From contig WPIO01000048.1 in assembly GCA_009760855.2 (NCBI GenBank), positions 1,017,501 to 1,081,500 on the forward strand: 64,000 nucleotides of DNA. The letters run 5' to 3'. This document shows positions 1 to 12,604 of the stretch, in pieces. Origin of the DNA: Cristatella mucedo. Taxonomy: Eukaryota > Bryozoa > Phylactolaemata > Cristatellidae. The notes below the pieces were generated by a model. It did not search any database. It was not told where the DNA came from and saw only the letters and a list, made by a program, of their open reading frames with translations. Position 1 is the first letter of the stretch, and the number at the start of each line of letters is the position of its first letter. Made by a program: the position numbers and the translations under genes.

Positions 1-1640
1 AAAGAGCACTCCTCTTCTGTCCAAGCCGAGGAGGACTGCAACTAGGTCCAGATGGAATCTGAGGGGGGGGGGTGAAAGTTACAATCATTGCAAACAGGCT
101 AAAATAGACACACCATCACCATTGAAGTTAGTAAATAATCTGTGCAAAATAGCTGTGAGAATGTTCGCAGTGAAATTCAGTTACTAAAAATAAAATTCGT
201 GGGAAATAAGCAATCTTTAGTTTAATGTATGGATACAAATTATCTCACAATAAAAGTCCACGCCGTCCAAGAACAGAAAAAAACACACGCATCAAGTACA
301 AAAGGGACTTAACCTGATAGAAATCAAGGAACCTAGATTTTCTGGTGTTAGCGAGCATCTGCCGTCGGCCAAGGAGCCATTGTACGTAAACATCGGCGCT
401 ACCTAAAGCAAGAGAGCACGTCTGAGAGCAATCTGGGACAGTTGGGGCTGACGTAAGCTCTGGGATCTCCACCGATCGTCTACAATAATGTCAGCGTAGA
501 TGTGGCTATTGTTTGATGGCGCCGACTTTTTCATTTGGCACTTTACACTAACCAAAGGCCAAACGAATCTTGTTTACACTAACCAAAGGCCAGGGAAAGT
601 TTGTTCATACTATTACTTTTCTGTGGGTTGCACGAACAACCAACAGCTTTAAGTAAAGAGTGCGGAAAGGCCTACAAGTCGGCATTATCCAGTGGGTTTG
701 AAGTAACGCTGCAAGTTTTTCCTTACATACATTATAGTTCGTTCATACATTATAGAAAGGAATGGTATAAGCACTGCTCTGAAGATCTGATGTATTCTGT
801 GGGGAGTGACCCGGTACTTGTTGATCGAGCCCTTCCACCACAGTATCTGCAAATTGCATCAATTCTAAACTGCAAGTCATCCAGTGAGCTAAAAATAAAA
901 GGCACTAGAGGATTTGCTGACGAATCCATCTTCAGCAAATCATCGCAATACACCTTAATATGCTCACTACAGAAAGACCTAGGGACTTTAAAGGATAGTC
1001 TCTCATAACAATCGTCGAATATTTCCAGAACCCAGCGTCACTAGCACACTAAACCTCCAATGCATAATGTCGAAGTGCGTCGAGGTGGTCGCTGCTGATC
1101 AAATCTAAACAGCCTCAAGCTTCCTGTGTGTTGTAACTAGGTCGACAAGTAGTTTCGTTAAAGGCGTGGTTTTTACCTTTCATAGAGTCCAAGAGTTGCC
1201 TTCCGTGTTTGGGGCGTGTTATTAAAGCCCCATTTTTCATATAGCTTGCTCTGTCGATTACAAATAATAGCACTTCACTATCATCAATATAAATTTTATT
1301 TTAGGTTTTTATCAACGTTCGAAAGACAAAATTGTAAAGAAACTGCAGCGGTGAGAGCTTTGGCAAAGTATCAACAAGCACTCTATCTAAACAAAGCATG
1401 AAAGTAGCTCTTCCACAACTTTCTATGTTTCGACCAATGCTAAATAATTGACTTTCAGTGAGCATTCTGCAAGACGCTGTGAACATAAGGGGGCAGCAGC
1501 AACAGTGCGAAGTCAGTGCTTAGATGCAAGGAGTGGGCTTGCACAGAACCTCCCCGACTGGTGCATTTTCTAAAAAAGCAGTCTAAATCTAAAGGTTTTC
1601 TTTTCTCAGAGGAATGTCTTATACATAAATGAATATGTAT
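1..1640. other. Anonymous region, no gene recognised
   Basis: I see no recognisable gene or repeat family here. A plus-strand open frame at 601-1008 (about 135 codons, opening with TTG) has mixed composition, but I recognise no domain and see no convincing splice sites. A 20-bp direct repeat (core acactaaccaaaggcca) occurs twice between 541 and 592, and a short direct repeat (ttcatacattatag) occurs twice near 725-755. There is a G run at 63-71. Confidence 0.5.
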
Positions 1641-1647
1641 ATATATA

Positions 1648-1745
1648 TTAGCTGATTTAACAGCCTCATTTGTATTGCGGCAGATTTGCGTTAGTGGCTA
1701 TCACCACCGCTTGCTGTTGGCGGTAATCTCCTCGCCGGCCATGCT
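1648..1745 (-). repeat. Divergent tRNA-derived SINE fragment
   Basis: The stretch matches the 3' half of the SINE seen intact at 60119-60294, read on the opposite strand. It shares the ttagctgatttaacag end, the ggctatcaccaccgcttgc block and a degraded ggcgataa segment. The tRNA-like head is missing or decayed, so this is an old truncated copy. Confidence 0.6.
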
Positions 1746-4700
1746 CAGCAGGTTTACAATGACCTTGCAGCAGCAGACGACTCACCGGAGCATGTCACAC
1801 GGCATCTTTGCATGGTGTGATTGCAGAAGAGGATCGTACTGAGCGAGAAGATGATGAAGTCCCAAGAAGTGTCCAGTGCTTTCCTCACCATCCAGGCCAA
1901 GAATCTCTTGATGACCGCACAATACTAGGTTTTGAGAAACTGAGAACTTTATGCAGCTGATCTTTAGGAATTCTAGCCATAAGATTTGTGCCTCGACAGC
2001 ACTGTTTATTCCAGTTCATTTGAGAAGTCCCCTCTCTGTTTCTTTCCATGTGGTGAAAGCCTGACTGCGAGAAGGGCTGTTTTCATGAGCAATTAGCTTT
2101 TTCAGGTTTCCTCCACTAGCTCAACCCATTTGCCAATTAAGTGACGATCGGAAGTTTTGGGTGGACAGAGATAGGGAAGAGCAAGCGACGCGACAGAAGC
2201 TGCTATCGCGACTGCTTTAAGGGATAGTAGACCAGCCAGATGATGCTAACATCGTGCCCATTAGCAAGTTGCCTTTTTGCCTTTTGAACCAGGCTGTACA
2301 CATGGCTCTACCACCTTTTCTAGCAAATAGACGTTCTTTGCTCTGAAACAGGCTTGAACTTCGCAGTACTAGTTCAGTTTGACGTTGCTGCGGAATGACG
2401 AGTAAAAAAACAGGTTTGGTCAAGCTTCAAGTAGCCAATATCATTCAGCATCAGCAATTCGAAAATTGCAGTGAGTTCCGCAGGTCTTCTTCTCTTGTGT
2501 TAGTGCTTGCATCCCATGATCTAAAGGGTGACTGTCTTCCTCTTCAGAGAGCAAAGCTTCTTTTTTTTGCGTGAACCTTTCACTTGGCAGAGTGTTTGTT
2601 TCTCCAGCACTGTCTCCAGCTTTCTGCCTTCACTCTTTTCCTCCTCTCCCCTGTCATTGTCGTTGCAAGTTCTGCTCACTTTCTTCCTCCTCAAAATCCG
2701 CTCCATCCTCCATCAAAATCTTATTCTCCCTGTCAACATTGTCCATGTTTTCTCTGTGTCTTCTCTGTGTCTTCAGCTTTGCCTCCTTCCAGAAAAATTC
2801 TCGTAACGTGCTGGACTTGCTTGCTTCTTTTTGGTTTCTGCGATGGGCACCACTTACCCTTTTTTCCCCTTGTCTTCTGAAAATAGATCGGGGTGACCAA
2901 ACAAGTACAAAACTACCCAGAAAATGCAGTTCACGGAGCTGAGCTGAAGTAACACTGAGCTTCACACTGTTGACCCCGTCTTCCGAGAAAGAGCTTGAGC
3001 CTTAGGAGAGCTTGAAAAAAAAAGCTTCGGGTAAGATTGGAACGTGCCAACGTCGTCTACGTGCTGGCGCCAGGAGACTCGATGCACACGGTGTCTCTAC
3101 ATAGAATAAAATAAAAAAATAAACACCCTCAGTAGTCAATTTCTAAAACTAAATATTTTGGCGCCGAACAGTCCGAGTGAGCGGCAGACGATATCCCGTC
3201 AACACCACTGTTGAGACCGGATGAGCTCTTGCTTGAGTTTCAGGCTGGCACAGCCTGCGAAGCCTAGATTGGTCAAAGTCTGTAAACACATTGTATTAGC
3301 TCACCCAGAAATAGTCAAGTTAATTGAAACAAGAACTTTCTTGAAATCAAGATGGGTATTCTCACATGGAAAAGCTTAAAATAATAAGCAAAACAATATT
3401 GTGCTATTGACGCCCTCTTGACCTTGGCACTGACAAACTTCTGTCCCCCTGCCGACTCCTTTGAACGCCTCTGCAGTCATACTAAACTTTACTCATCCTT
3501 CGGGTTTACCTCGATGTCGGAAATCGTTTTGCTTCTTATTTCTTTGTATTAATCTTGAACCAACGTCATCACATCGCTTTCGTTCACTGGAAGTTTGAAT
3601 CCGTCCCGTGCGATTGATTGCCGTATATAGTTGTTTCTAGTGGTAGCTCTAATCGATGTTCTATCAGTAAACAGCCAGATCGGTAACAATATCCTTCAGC
3701 CTCTTTCGCCCCAGGAAATCGTCAATTGTTTTTGTTCTTTCATTTTTCACGGGCTATTTATCGGACGTACCTACTCCAGCAGGTTTATCAAACCAATTCC
3801 GCCTTTTTTCAGACGATTCTTCAAAGTTGTCGTTTAGTTTCCAAAACATTTTAGGACTGTATTGACTCGTCCAAATTGTTCTTCTAGCTCTTGTGTAATT
3901 GGATTCTTTTGTTTTGGGGCGTATTCTCAAACTAAAGACATAGCTGAAAAGAACATGAATATTTGTAGGTGCCACCAGATCAATACAAATACTATCTTAA
4001 TTATTTTTTTTAAATATTGCACTTTAATTTTAGTTTTCAACTAATTTGATGCAATCATCATACAAATCACCAGCACATTCAAAATAAGTTTACAAATTTG
4101 TTTTCCGCCACATCATTCAAAATCTGATGAATTTTTTAGTATATGCTTCAGTTGTAGTATATTTTTGTTTAAAATTTTTCGTTAGAAACAATAAAACAAT
4201 TAAAAAAATGCAGCTCTTCACTGCATTTCATTTTGACCGTAAAACATCTGTTTTACTGTTAATGTTAAACAGTCATCGGAAACCCTATTCACATGTCTCC
4301 CAGTAAAGACAAATAATTTGGCAATTTTTCTTCAGCTTGTGGTCAAGGACGTTTTGAGGTACTCTAGCTATTAAGAGTCTGATTACTAATGATGCAGTTA
4401 ATAGCACGGAGGTAAGAGAAGTATGTCGATTCACAAAAGTACTCTCTTCAGAAAGAGAAACTTATTTCACAACATGTGCGGGAATTTCAAAATAACTCTA
4501 CCCTAATAGATGCATATAAAAAATATCACATAATTTGATGTTAGTAGAGAATGTCAGGATAAAGTAGCTTCATGTCGTGAGAGTCCAATTAGAAGTTCTA
4601 AAAGGTCCGCGATGCAATTAAACTTAAAATTTAATACCATGTTGCGCCGAAAGATTGAAGTAAGAGCATGCAGTCGGTGATGGAAGCTGCTGTAGAATCG

Positions 4701-5595
4701 AGACGGACTTATGATGAGCAGTTATCGCACTTTTTTAAACTTTTCACCAAATAGCCGACTGCACTGCTTCAGAATCCCCTCGAGTATTTTCTAATAAAAC
4801 ATAAGCTTACGTAACTATGTTTTTAATATCGCAGAGACGTAAAAATTGATGCGTTTTAGCTAATGCGTACGAAAAGTCAAGTCATCGGGTGAGCGGGTAA
4901 AGTAGCCATAGGACTTCATCAGAGGGTCAGTGAAGAGGAGTGAGAAGCATCACGGGAATGCCAGAATAACAGCACGCCGGGATGGCAGTAGAGGAAGTAC
5001 CGTCACCTCAGCAGTGCAAAAGGGCTAAAAGGGATGCGCTACAGTCAGCAGAAGGAGATCAGATGACGAGGCTGCAAAGGAATGGCAAGAATGTGCGATG
5101 CGCGAGGCAATGCGAAGCAATGCGAACAGTATCTGCAAAAAGTTTCAGAAGTCGAGTCTATTGACCCGAGAGAACCTGAGAGGGCACGCGTAGGTCGAGG
5201 TTTTTGAAGTAGCTCAGTAAGCTGTGAAGCAACCGTAGGTAGGCCATGTTGGTCAATAATAGTATTCTTTCTTGTTTCTCCGGATCAACTAGCAGCCATT
5301 ATAGTTTTACCAGGGGGGAGATAAATGGCCAACTTTCTTATATTCTAATACAAACCGAGTGGCCACTTTCGTCATACACTCTCGAGGTTCACTGCCTCAT
5401 TCTGAATGCCCGAAAATTCCAGAGTTTCACTAGTCCAGTCTAGAGGGGGTATCGGTGAGCTAGTAAGATTATTAGCCAGCCATTGAGGTAAATTGTCCCT
5501 AATCGTGGACAGCCAATCAGCTATGATAACCTTAAAGACCGTCGTCTAATTAAAATTCATGTACACCTCATGCAGTTGTCTAATGATCCTACTCT
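1746..5595. other. Anonymous region, AT-rich in part
   Basis: No gene is recognised. The minus strand between 2965 and 2521 is open in overlapping frames and rich in Lys and Glu, but the plus strand there is pyrimidine-rich, so this may be a composition artefact. An AG-ending tract (attttcag) followed by 19 bases and a gtaagt-type donor lies within it on the minus strand, which would fit a micro-exon but is not evidence of one. From about 3950 to 4900 the DNA is AT-rich with no coding signal. Confidence 0.45.
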
Positions 5596-5600
5596 TTGGT

Positions 5601-5690
5601 TTGGCTCAGGGGTAAGGTGCTTGCCTTTAACGTCTGGGGTCATGGGTAAGAGCCCTGTGGTAGAGCTACCGAATAGAGGTTAAGTTGTCT
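5601..5690 (+). repeat. Possible tRNA-like SINE head
   Basis: The segment ggctcaggggtaaggtgc resembles a tRNA D-arm and A-box. Nearly the same start is seen at 8524-8545. The B-box part is degraded here. It differs from the main SINE family of this window and could be a second, older tRNA-derived family. Confidence 0.25.
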
Positions 5691-5919
5691 TAGTGCGAAA
5701 TACAGCTGAAATATTTTTGGCCAATTGTTAAGGTTCTCATATTTCAAGACTTAGAGTTTGAATTAGAGAGGACAACACTAAAAATAATAAAACACTTTCA
5801 TAGCTGCCTAAGACAACTAAATTGTTTTCTTGAAACTTTGAATAGGCTAATAAGAATGATGCAACGGCTCTTCGGCTGCTATACAATGATTTGGCTGTAA
5901 AATCTGCCGACCTTTACTT

Positions 5920-7505
5920 ACCCATATGCACTATGCATATACCATTGATCATGAAGCTATTCTCGAGCGTCTCTCATCTCACCTGGCCATCACTGGCACT
6001 GCACTGCAATGGTGTAGGTACTATATCAGTGGGAGACTCCAGAGAATTGATGTCAATGGGCAACAATCGCCCAAGGAACCGCTAAAGTACGGCGTAATCC
6101 TGGGCTCTGAGCTTGGTCTGCTTCTTTTTAGTCTAATAAATAAATAAATCTTAGCTGATTAAACAGTCTCTTTTTGTATAGCGATGGAAGAGCCTTTACG
6201 GCTATCACCACCGCTTGCAGTGGCGATAAAGAATCGCCCGCCGCAGGAATCGAACCCACAACCTCGGGACCGAGGTCATGAAAGCAACCGCCTTACCTAG
6301 TGTGCCATCATGGCTCACCAAGTTTATGCCTCTCCCTCTAGCCAATGTGTTTGCCAAATACAAGCTGGGCTTTTAATTTTATTCCGAACACACACAGCCT
6401 ATGCTTTGATTCCCCAAGCCCTCTAGCACGTCTAACACGCTCAACTTCCTTGCTGCATATATTGTTAATGTCTGCACTTAGATGGCTGCAAACTTTCTCA
6501 AGCCGAATGACGATAAAAACAATCTTACCAGTTATGGAGAAACCTACTGTGACAGAAATTGGAAAGGTTAAGGCTCAAAATCATCTGTGCCAGCATATCA
6601 CCCGTAGCATCTGCAGGAAATCTATGTGTACTATTCCAACGTAACCTTTTAATACACGTCCACATTAGGTCCACAGTCAAATTCTCTTCAGCTCTTTTTC
6701 GGTGAATGTAATATTGCAAAAGACAAAGCAGTACCGCACCTGAGACATGTGCAAGTCGCACTAATTTCAGCTACATAACAGCACAAACATTCGATCTTGT
6801 TTGGACCGGGATACCACATCTAAACTGGTCCATGCATTTGTGACATCCCGTCTAGACTTCTGGAAATCACTGGTTAATGGTCTGCCGACCTGTGCAATCA
6901 GGTGCTTACAGCTGGTGCAGAACTTTAGGCTTGTCTGTCGGAGCGTCGCTGTTGCTACATCACACCACTTCTCACCGACCTGCACTAGCTCCCAGTCAAA
7001 CAGCGTATCGACTTCAAGGTTTTGTTCACTCACTTTTAGGTCCCTTTATTCTTTAGCTCAAGCCTGCCTTTCAATCTACTGCCCCAACAGGCTAAGTACC
7101 GTACCGCCCACTTTTCGTAATCTAGTGGTTTACCTCGTACGAACCTAAAATCTTTTGGAGACCGCACCTTTAGTACGTATGCTCCAAAAGTGTGGAGCTC
7201 ACTTCCGACTTCGTCATGACATCCCCTGACTTGACCACACTTAAAAAGAAACTAAAAAAGCATCTATTTATGGCAGCATTTAATGGGTAGTGAATGTGAT
7301 TCATCCTATCCATGCTTATGTGTGCTGACACTGTGCATGCTGCCACTAGCCACATTTACATGCTGACTCTATGCATATCACCTTTAACCATATTAAGCTT
7401 GCTGTTCATGGAAGATTCAATGCCTTACCATTTGACCATGCTTCCTTTATAGCAACTGTAAAGTGCCTAGAAAGAGATTGAGTTCTCTGAGGTGTTATAG
7501 CAAAT
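5920..7505 (+). mobile_element. LINE-A (L2/CR1-type) fragment, RT to 3' end, carrying a SINE
   Basis: This is a decayed non-LTR retrotransposon. Pieces of the reverse transcriptase are readable: TIDHEAILERL near 5940, then a degraded form of the GSVLGPLLF motif near 6110. After the SINE at 6150-6319 the frame resumes with thumb sequence and the C-terminal block (HFSPTCTSSQSN, then SLAQACLS) around 6960-7080. The 3' untranslated region ends at about 7450-7500 with the family hairpin (gcctagaaagagattgagttctctgagg). Frameshifts and stops show it is dead. It is 5' truncated, as is usual for target-primed insertion. The clade name L2/CR1 is an inference from motif resemblance. Confidence 0.85.
6150..6319 (-). 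mobile_element. tRNA-derived SINE inserted in LINE-A
   Basis: Read on the minus strand this is a nearly complete SINE: a tRNA-like head with a B-box (ggttcgattcctg), then the conserved gcaagcggtggtgatagcc body, and the ctgtttaatcagct end followed by an AT-rich tail at 6139-6149. It splits the LINE-A reverse transcriptase, so it inserted after that LINE copy. Target-site duplication is at best imperfect. Confidence 0.88.
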
Positions 7506-7519
7506 GTATTTTAACGAAC

Positions 7520-7830
7520 GTTCGGGTTTGCTTAGACGGGGATATCACATCAAAATTGGTCCATGCATTTGTTACGTCTCATCTCGACTTCTGAAAATCA
7601 CTGCTTGCAGGTCTACCGACCGATACAATCAGGCACTTGCAGTTGGTACTAAACTCTGCAGCTTAGCTTGCCTGTCGTGAACGGTGCAGTCTCCACATCA
7701 CACCATTGCTCGCCTACCTGCACTGGCCCCCAATCAAGCAGAGTATCCACTTTAAGTATCTGCCACTCACTTTTAGGACCCTTCATTCTGTGGCTATAGC
7801 CTTCCTTTCCATAACCAAGCTGAGCAACTT
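7520..7830 (+). mobile_element. LINE-A fragment (C-terminal part of ORF)
   Basis: The sequence aligns with the 6800-7090 part of the preceding copy, including ggtccatgcatttgt, the cacatcacaccattgctcgcc block and cacttttagg. It has no 3' tail and starts immediately after the tail of the upstream copy, so it is a separate truncated fragment or a partial tandem duplication. Confidence 0.75.
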
Positions 7831-7848
7831 AACACCTAAGCCATTGCC

Positions 7849-8516
7849 ATGGACCTGAATGACCTTAGCCAAAGGCTCAGCAGCAATCCTCTGCTGTCAA
7901 ATGAAGTCATTTTCAATTCAATCAAGGTGCCAACAGGTTGTCAGGATCCCTCAACCTACTTGCAGAAAACTGTCGACATCGTATTAAGTGTTTCTGGCTT
8001 ATTGCAGGGTAAGCTGAGTAGCAATAGCTGCCAAAGCAGATAAGCAGCAGACCTTGCACTGGAAGAAATGGGAGAAAATGAGTAAAAGCAGCACAACAGA
8101 AGCAGCCAACAACCACCAACTGGTAGCAGTACACCGGCAGCAGCGAGCAACCAACGAAAGCACCCAGCTCACATCAGGTTGCAGACAGAAGCCAGCAGGC
8201 AACAGCAGCCAAAAATAAAACCCACAAATAAGCCGACTCCAGCATTGTCTGCAGAAAGCAACCGGCAGCAGCAAAAGTAGCAGCCACCAGCATTCAGACC
8301 AAGACACTCTTTAACTCGGTCGAATCACAACTTCAGACAGCTTTGAACTTTTGGCCACTTATTCATAGTGCAGATGATAGCCAGCATGTTACCTCTCTTA
8401 TCAACACTTCGCTCTACTCTGTAATCAGCAGTAGCAGCAGCACGTGCTGGTGGTTTCGGGCAGGCACGAGCATGGGAAAGGGCACTGCTGGCAGCACGGC
8501 CGAGCGCTTCTGGCCA
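7849..8516 (+). CDS. Candidate 5' end of an unrecognised two-exon gene
   Basis: A start codon in a good Kozak setting (gccATGG) opens at 7849, with an in-frame TAA nine bases upstream of it. The frame has mixed composition (starts MDLNDLSQRLSSNPLL) and runs to a strong donor, G|GTAAGC at 8008/8009, in phase 1. An AG at 8279-8280 followed by 8281-8516 gives a matching phase and an open frame (TKTLFNSVESQLQTAL, later TSLINTSLYSV) ending at a gtgagt donor at 8517. Total so far is 132 codons. I recognise no family or domain. The acceptor lacks a good pyrimidine tract, and repeats lie on both sides. It could be a real first and second exon, a retro-derived relic, or chance; I put the odds below one half. 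Confidence 0.28.
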
Positions 8517-8519
8517 GTG

Positions 8520-8600
8520 AGTCCTAGCCCAGGGGTAAGGTGCATGCATTTCAAGACCCAGGGCGCGGATTTGAGTCCAGCAGCAGAAAATCCCTTGTTA
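8520..8600 (+). repeat. tRNA-like SINE head, second family
   Basis: The stretch cccaggggtaaggtgcatgc resembles an A-box region, and gatttgagtccag resembles a B-box 30-odd bases later. The start matches 5606-5625. It does not fold into a full tRNA and overlaps the predicted intron of the candidate gene at 7849. Confidence 0.3.
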
Positions 8601-8627
8601 CCCCTTGCAAGAGACAGTAATGCAATT

Positions 8628-8735
8628 TAATGTATCTCCGTCTGCAACTCCACAAAGTCATAAAGACTATGTGGGTGTTATGCAGGAGAGTTTAGAAAGC
8701 ATAGCAGAGTCAGGAGTGATAGCCGATAATGCTGA
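8628..8735 (-). mobile_element. LINE-B 3' end fragment
   Basis: Read on the minus strand it matches the terminal part of LINE-B as seen at 41150-41240: the aaactctcctgcataacacccac and gactttgtggagttgcag blocks are recognisable. The ACATT-type tail is worn. Only about 100 bp remain. Confidence 0.7.
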
Positions 8736-8739
8736 TTCT

Positions 8740-11585
8740 GCTGCTGCCAATGAGGCTGATCGATCCTATGCTGTCCTAAGATTAGGCTGTGCGATTGGCT
8801 GATCTTGGCTTTCCTTTTTTCAAGCTATGTCGTATCTAAAATTTGTCAGCTGCTACAACTTCCTGAAGGAATCTCAAAGTCACAGCAGCAGCATATGCTA
8901 GAATGAGGCTATGGTCTAATTTTTCAGAACACAGGCCACACCCTTGGCTTGCCTGCTCTGAAGATGCAAGTCCCTAGATGTGAAAAGCAGAATCGGGGCA
9001 CTCCTCAGCAGCAACGCTCAGCCCACCTCTAGGCTTTCATCGATAAACTCACAGTTGGAAGCCGGTTCGGCTCGGCTTTTCCTTCCAGCGTATCTCTGAG
9101 GGCACTCTACAAATTATTAAATGCAGCAGCCTGGTCCTGCTTACTGCAGCTCTACTGCAGTCACGGGCCATACTAGTACTAGCACTAGCAAATCATAATC
9201 CAGAGAGTCTTGTACCTTCTGCAAAGACAAGCGACTGTCGCCGAGGCAAGATGCAGACTTTATTGCTCTACCAAAGAGGACAGGTGAAGCTTTCTCATCC
9301 TGCGCTCATGAGTGTGGCCCGTTGGCTGAAAATTAGACCATAGACTTGTACACATTTAATGCTCAGCACATCAATCGTCCTAAAGCGAGGCAAAACGTTT
9401 GAGCAAGGCTGATGGAATGTTCTCTGCTCATTGCATGGGGTATTATTTGACAAAATTTGGAAATATTTTACTTACCATGACCAATGGCGATCCGAATCAT
9501 GGTTTGCTAACCGAGATCGACTAGAACTTCACGATGAGGATTGCACGTCCTCTGGGGCCACAGTAGTGTGGCTTGGGCACTCAAAACCTGACCTAAGCAG
9601 CACTTTAAAAAAGAGTGACTGGTTGAGCAGCTTGTTTCCACAGTCACCACCAGTGCAGCGCCGCGTTCTGGCATCGATTCAATCAAATTTTAAGATGCAC
9701 GGGTCGAATCCCCTTCAGCCACTGACCCGGAAAGACTCAGGGTTTGCCCGTGTAATGGTAGGCTTGACTGGTATCAAGCATGTGCAAGCAGTTACCTCTG
9801 GTACTACCAGCAATTACTGATATGAATCTGTAGTAGACAGCAAATACGAGAATGTTGCTTAGTTACCCATAAAGACAACTTCTTTGAACACTTCAGGCAG
9901 CCGACTGGGGCAATTGTATCTAGCCAGATGCTGACCGCAGTACTGGAACCAGCTCCAATATTAACTTGAGTGGCCCATGACCACGAGCATCTGGTGGCAA
10001 ATATCCCACCCACCAGGCAAGCACCTGCTACCACTGCACCTTCACAACAACAGAGCACCTGCGCGCCCCCATTGTAAACATTGTGGGCTCAGGTTCACAG
10101 AAAATATGCAAGCTACTTATGAGACAATTCTAAATAACATATCATGTAAGTAAAACATTATCAGACACCCAGCAAACGTTTTGAAAATGTTTTAACCAAA
10201 CGGTCAATGACTCGCCTGACGTCATCAGTCGGTGGCTCACCCTTTCCGGTTGGCACCTGATGGCGGCCGGTGGTCCTTCGCTGGCTGAGCCCCAAATCGC
10301 GAAACATCTGCCTGTCGGTTGGAGCCATCCGCCTAAAACCTTGTATGTATGGTCAGTTCTGCAAAAAGGTATGTCGGGCAAGTGCACAGAGATCATTGGT
10401 ATTCGAATGCGATGCACTGTTAAGAGCGCGGCAGCATACCCAGAAGAATCTTGGCGATCGTTAACTCCTGCTACGGCTTTCTTCCACTAAATATGTGCGA
10501 CAGGCGCTGAACAATTTCGGGAGGATACACTCTTGAAAGGCTACCAAAAATTCATGTATGATTTTAGAGTAGTCTGTTTTCTGTTTCACGAGGCGCCGTT
10601 TCACCCATCTTCACCCCCATGCCTGTAGTTCTTTTGTGAAACAAGACGGGCTCGAGAGGCAAGTCGACTGCTGTCGACACGAGCTATGCATTAATCCTGC
10701 ATGAATCCTACATAGTAAGTCTCCTCGAAGCGTGCTGGGAAAATGTGGCTTATGCCCAGCGGCTCTAAACCGCATAGCTCTGATCTAACATGTCATCCAA
10801 CCTAATGCTATATAAGCTTCTGTAACGTCTATAGAACCTCAAGCCGGGCTCGAGTTCTTCTTCGAATTCCTTGATTGTGCTGGTCGAGCGCCTGCTTCTG
10901 CAGCCACGTGAATCTATGGGAAGTGGTACGAACTTGAGCCTTATTCTCAAAGTGCTGGAACCTGTGTTCGCAGGTCAAGGCCCCAACCCTGCTCAAGCGA
11001 GTGATCTAGCGTATACATCAAGCATGTACTGGATAGTCGGAGCGACGTCTGGTTCCAGCTCTGACTGTTGGACGACTTAAGAGCAGTGGCCTGCATCTAA
11101 TTCGTCTTCACATTCTGGCGCGCCGAAGGATTTCTGGGTAAGCAGTGTATGTACTCGGTGGCTGAAGTTGTGTGCTCATGTGCATCATGTCGTTTGCTGT
11201 CCTGTCATGCTTCGAATAACTATTGAACATACGGTATTCAAGGTGCTCACCTGACCGCGAATGGAGCAGATGAATGGATCACCATCACTTGAGCTAGCTG
11301 CAACCGAATGCACGAGGCCGCAGCAAAGCCAGGGCACGAAGACCAATTTTATATGTGGCTGTGTCTCTGTCTCAGCTAAGGAAGAGAAAGCGCTGTCGCT
11401 TCCACCTACACTTACAAGATGGTGGAGGTGAGAGAGCACGACTTGCGAGTGTCATCGCATGTCCTTGTCTGAACCTTATCCGTGGATATCTGTGCATTGC
11501 TAGTGGCTGTACTGTGCAGTGCTTGACCTGTGTAATTTCGTCCACAACAACAAATTAATAACGGCACCCGCCCACCCATGTCTTT
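8740..11585. other. Anonymous region with weak exon-like stretches
   Basis: No gene is recognised. A 129-codon plus-strand frame at 9431-9820 has balanced composition but no known domain. At 10260 an ATG in the context ctgATGGCGG opens 36 codons ending at a strong donor, AAG|GTATGT, at 10368/10369; the minus strand over the same interval is also open and charged, so the strand is undecided. Another short plus-strand frame is at 10871-11080. None of these has a partner exon that I can place. Confidence 0.35.
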
Positions 11586-11586
11586 T

Positions 11587-12030
11587 TGATAATAATAATA
11601 ATAATAATAATAATGTACTTGATAAAGCGCCCTCAGATAACTTAATCTCTTTAGGCGCTTTACATTTACTGCAAAGGAAATGCAATTAAATGGTAAGTAA
11701 AATCATGCTTGAAAAACAAACAAAATGAATAAGATGGTTAGGGGTGACATGCACAGGGTCAGCATGCAAATGTGGTTAGTGGCAGCATGCACAGTGTCAG
11801 CAAGCATAAGCACATGAAGGACGAATCACAGGGACCCACTAAATGCTGTCCTAAATAGGTGTGTTTTTAGGTTCCTTTTAAGTGTGGTCAGGTCAGGGGA
11901 TGTTCTGACGCAGGTCGGGAGAGAGTTCCAGGCTTTGGGATCATACAAACTAAATGCACGGTCTCCAAAGGATTTGAGGTTTGTACGAGGTAGTGGTAAA
12001 CTGTTGGATTCCGAAAAGATCTCCTCGATG
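11587..12030 (-). mobile_element. LINE-A 3' end with TTA-type tail
   Basis: On the minus strand this begins in the C-terminal block of the LINE-A ORF (the sequence corresponding to PRTNLKSFGD and the SWNSLP-like motif around 11940-11990). It continues through the 3' untranslated region and ends in the hairpin aaagcgcc...ggcgcttt followed by about eight TTA units (11587-11613 as aat repeats on the plus strand). It is a 5'-truncated dead copy with clear 3' structure. Confidence 0.88.
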
Positions 12031-12604
12031 GTTATAGATGCTCAATTAACCACCGATCCCTATGCTAGTAGCTATGCATATTCTGGCAGGCTTTTGCAGA
12101 GCTTTTATTCTACAGCTTGCTGAGCAATTTCTTATGTCACTGGGCATCTATTTTTTTACAAGCTATTATTTTTACACCTAGTGTGGTCTGTGTGTAAGCA
12201 CGTCCATAGGCGGTCATGGAAACTGCATTTCTCGTTTCCGTGTGGTGTTTGCTAGGCCAACCTGCAGATTTGAACCCACGATATCAGTTGTGAAGAACTA
12301 GTGCCTTATTTGCCAAAAAATGCAGTATTTAGCTAATGTCATGCTACCGAAAAGGGGCCACATGATGGGATAAGTAACCTAAAGTAGTATTAGATGGTTA
12401 TGTGCTGAAGGTTAATCTTACTAACCATTTCTAAATGTTGACCCGATCGATGTCATATTTAACAATGTTATGCTTGATAAAATTGCTTCTGCACTGCATC
12501 GAGCTTAGTGAAACATTGCAGATCTTATTCGTCGTGCACCGGCTGCCATCCTTTGGAGCTCTGGCTGCAATGCCGATGCTGCCTGTATGCCAGGGGCCAT
12601 GCAC

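Noticed and set aside
7999-8307. 102-codon minus-strand ORF rich in Leu, Cys and Trp
   Set aside because: It is the complement of CAG/AGC-rich DNA in the proposed intron of the 7849 candidate, with hydrophobic runs typical of such shadows.
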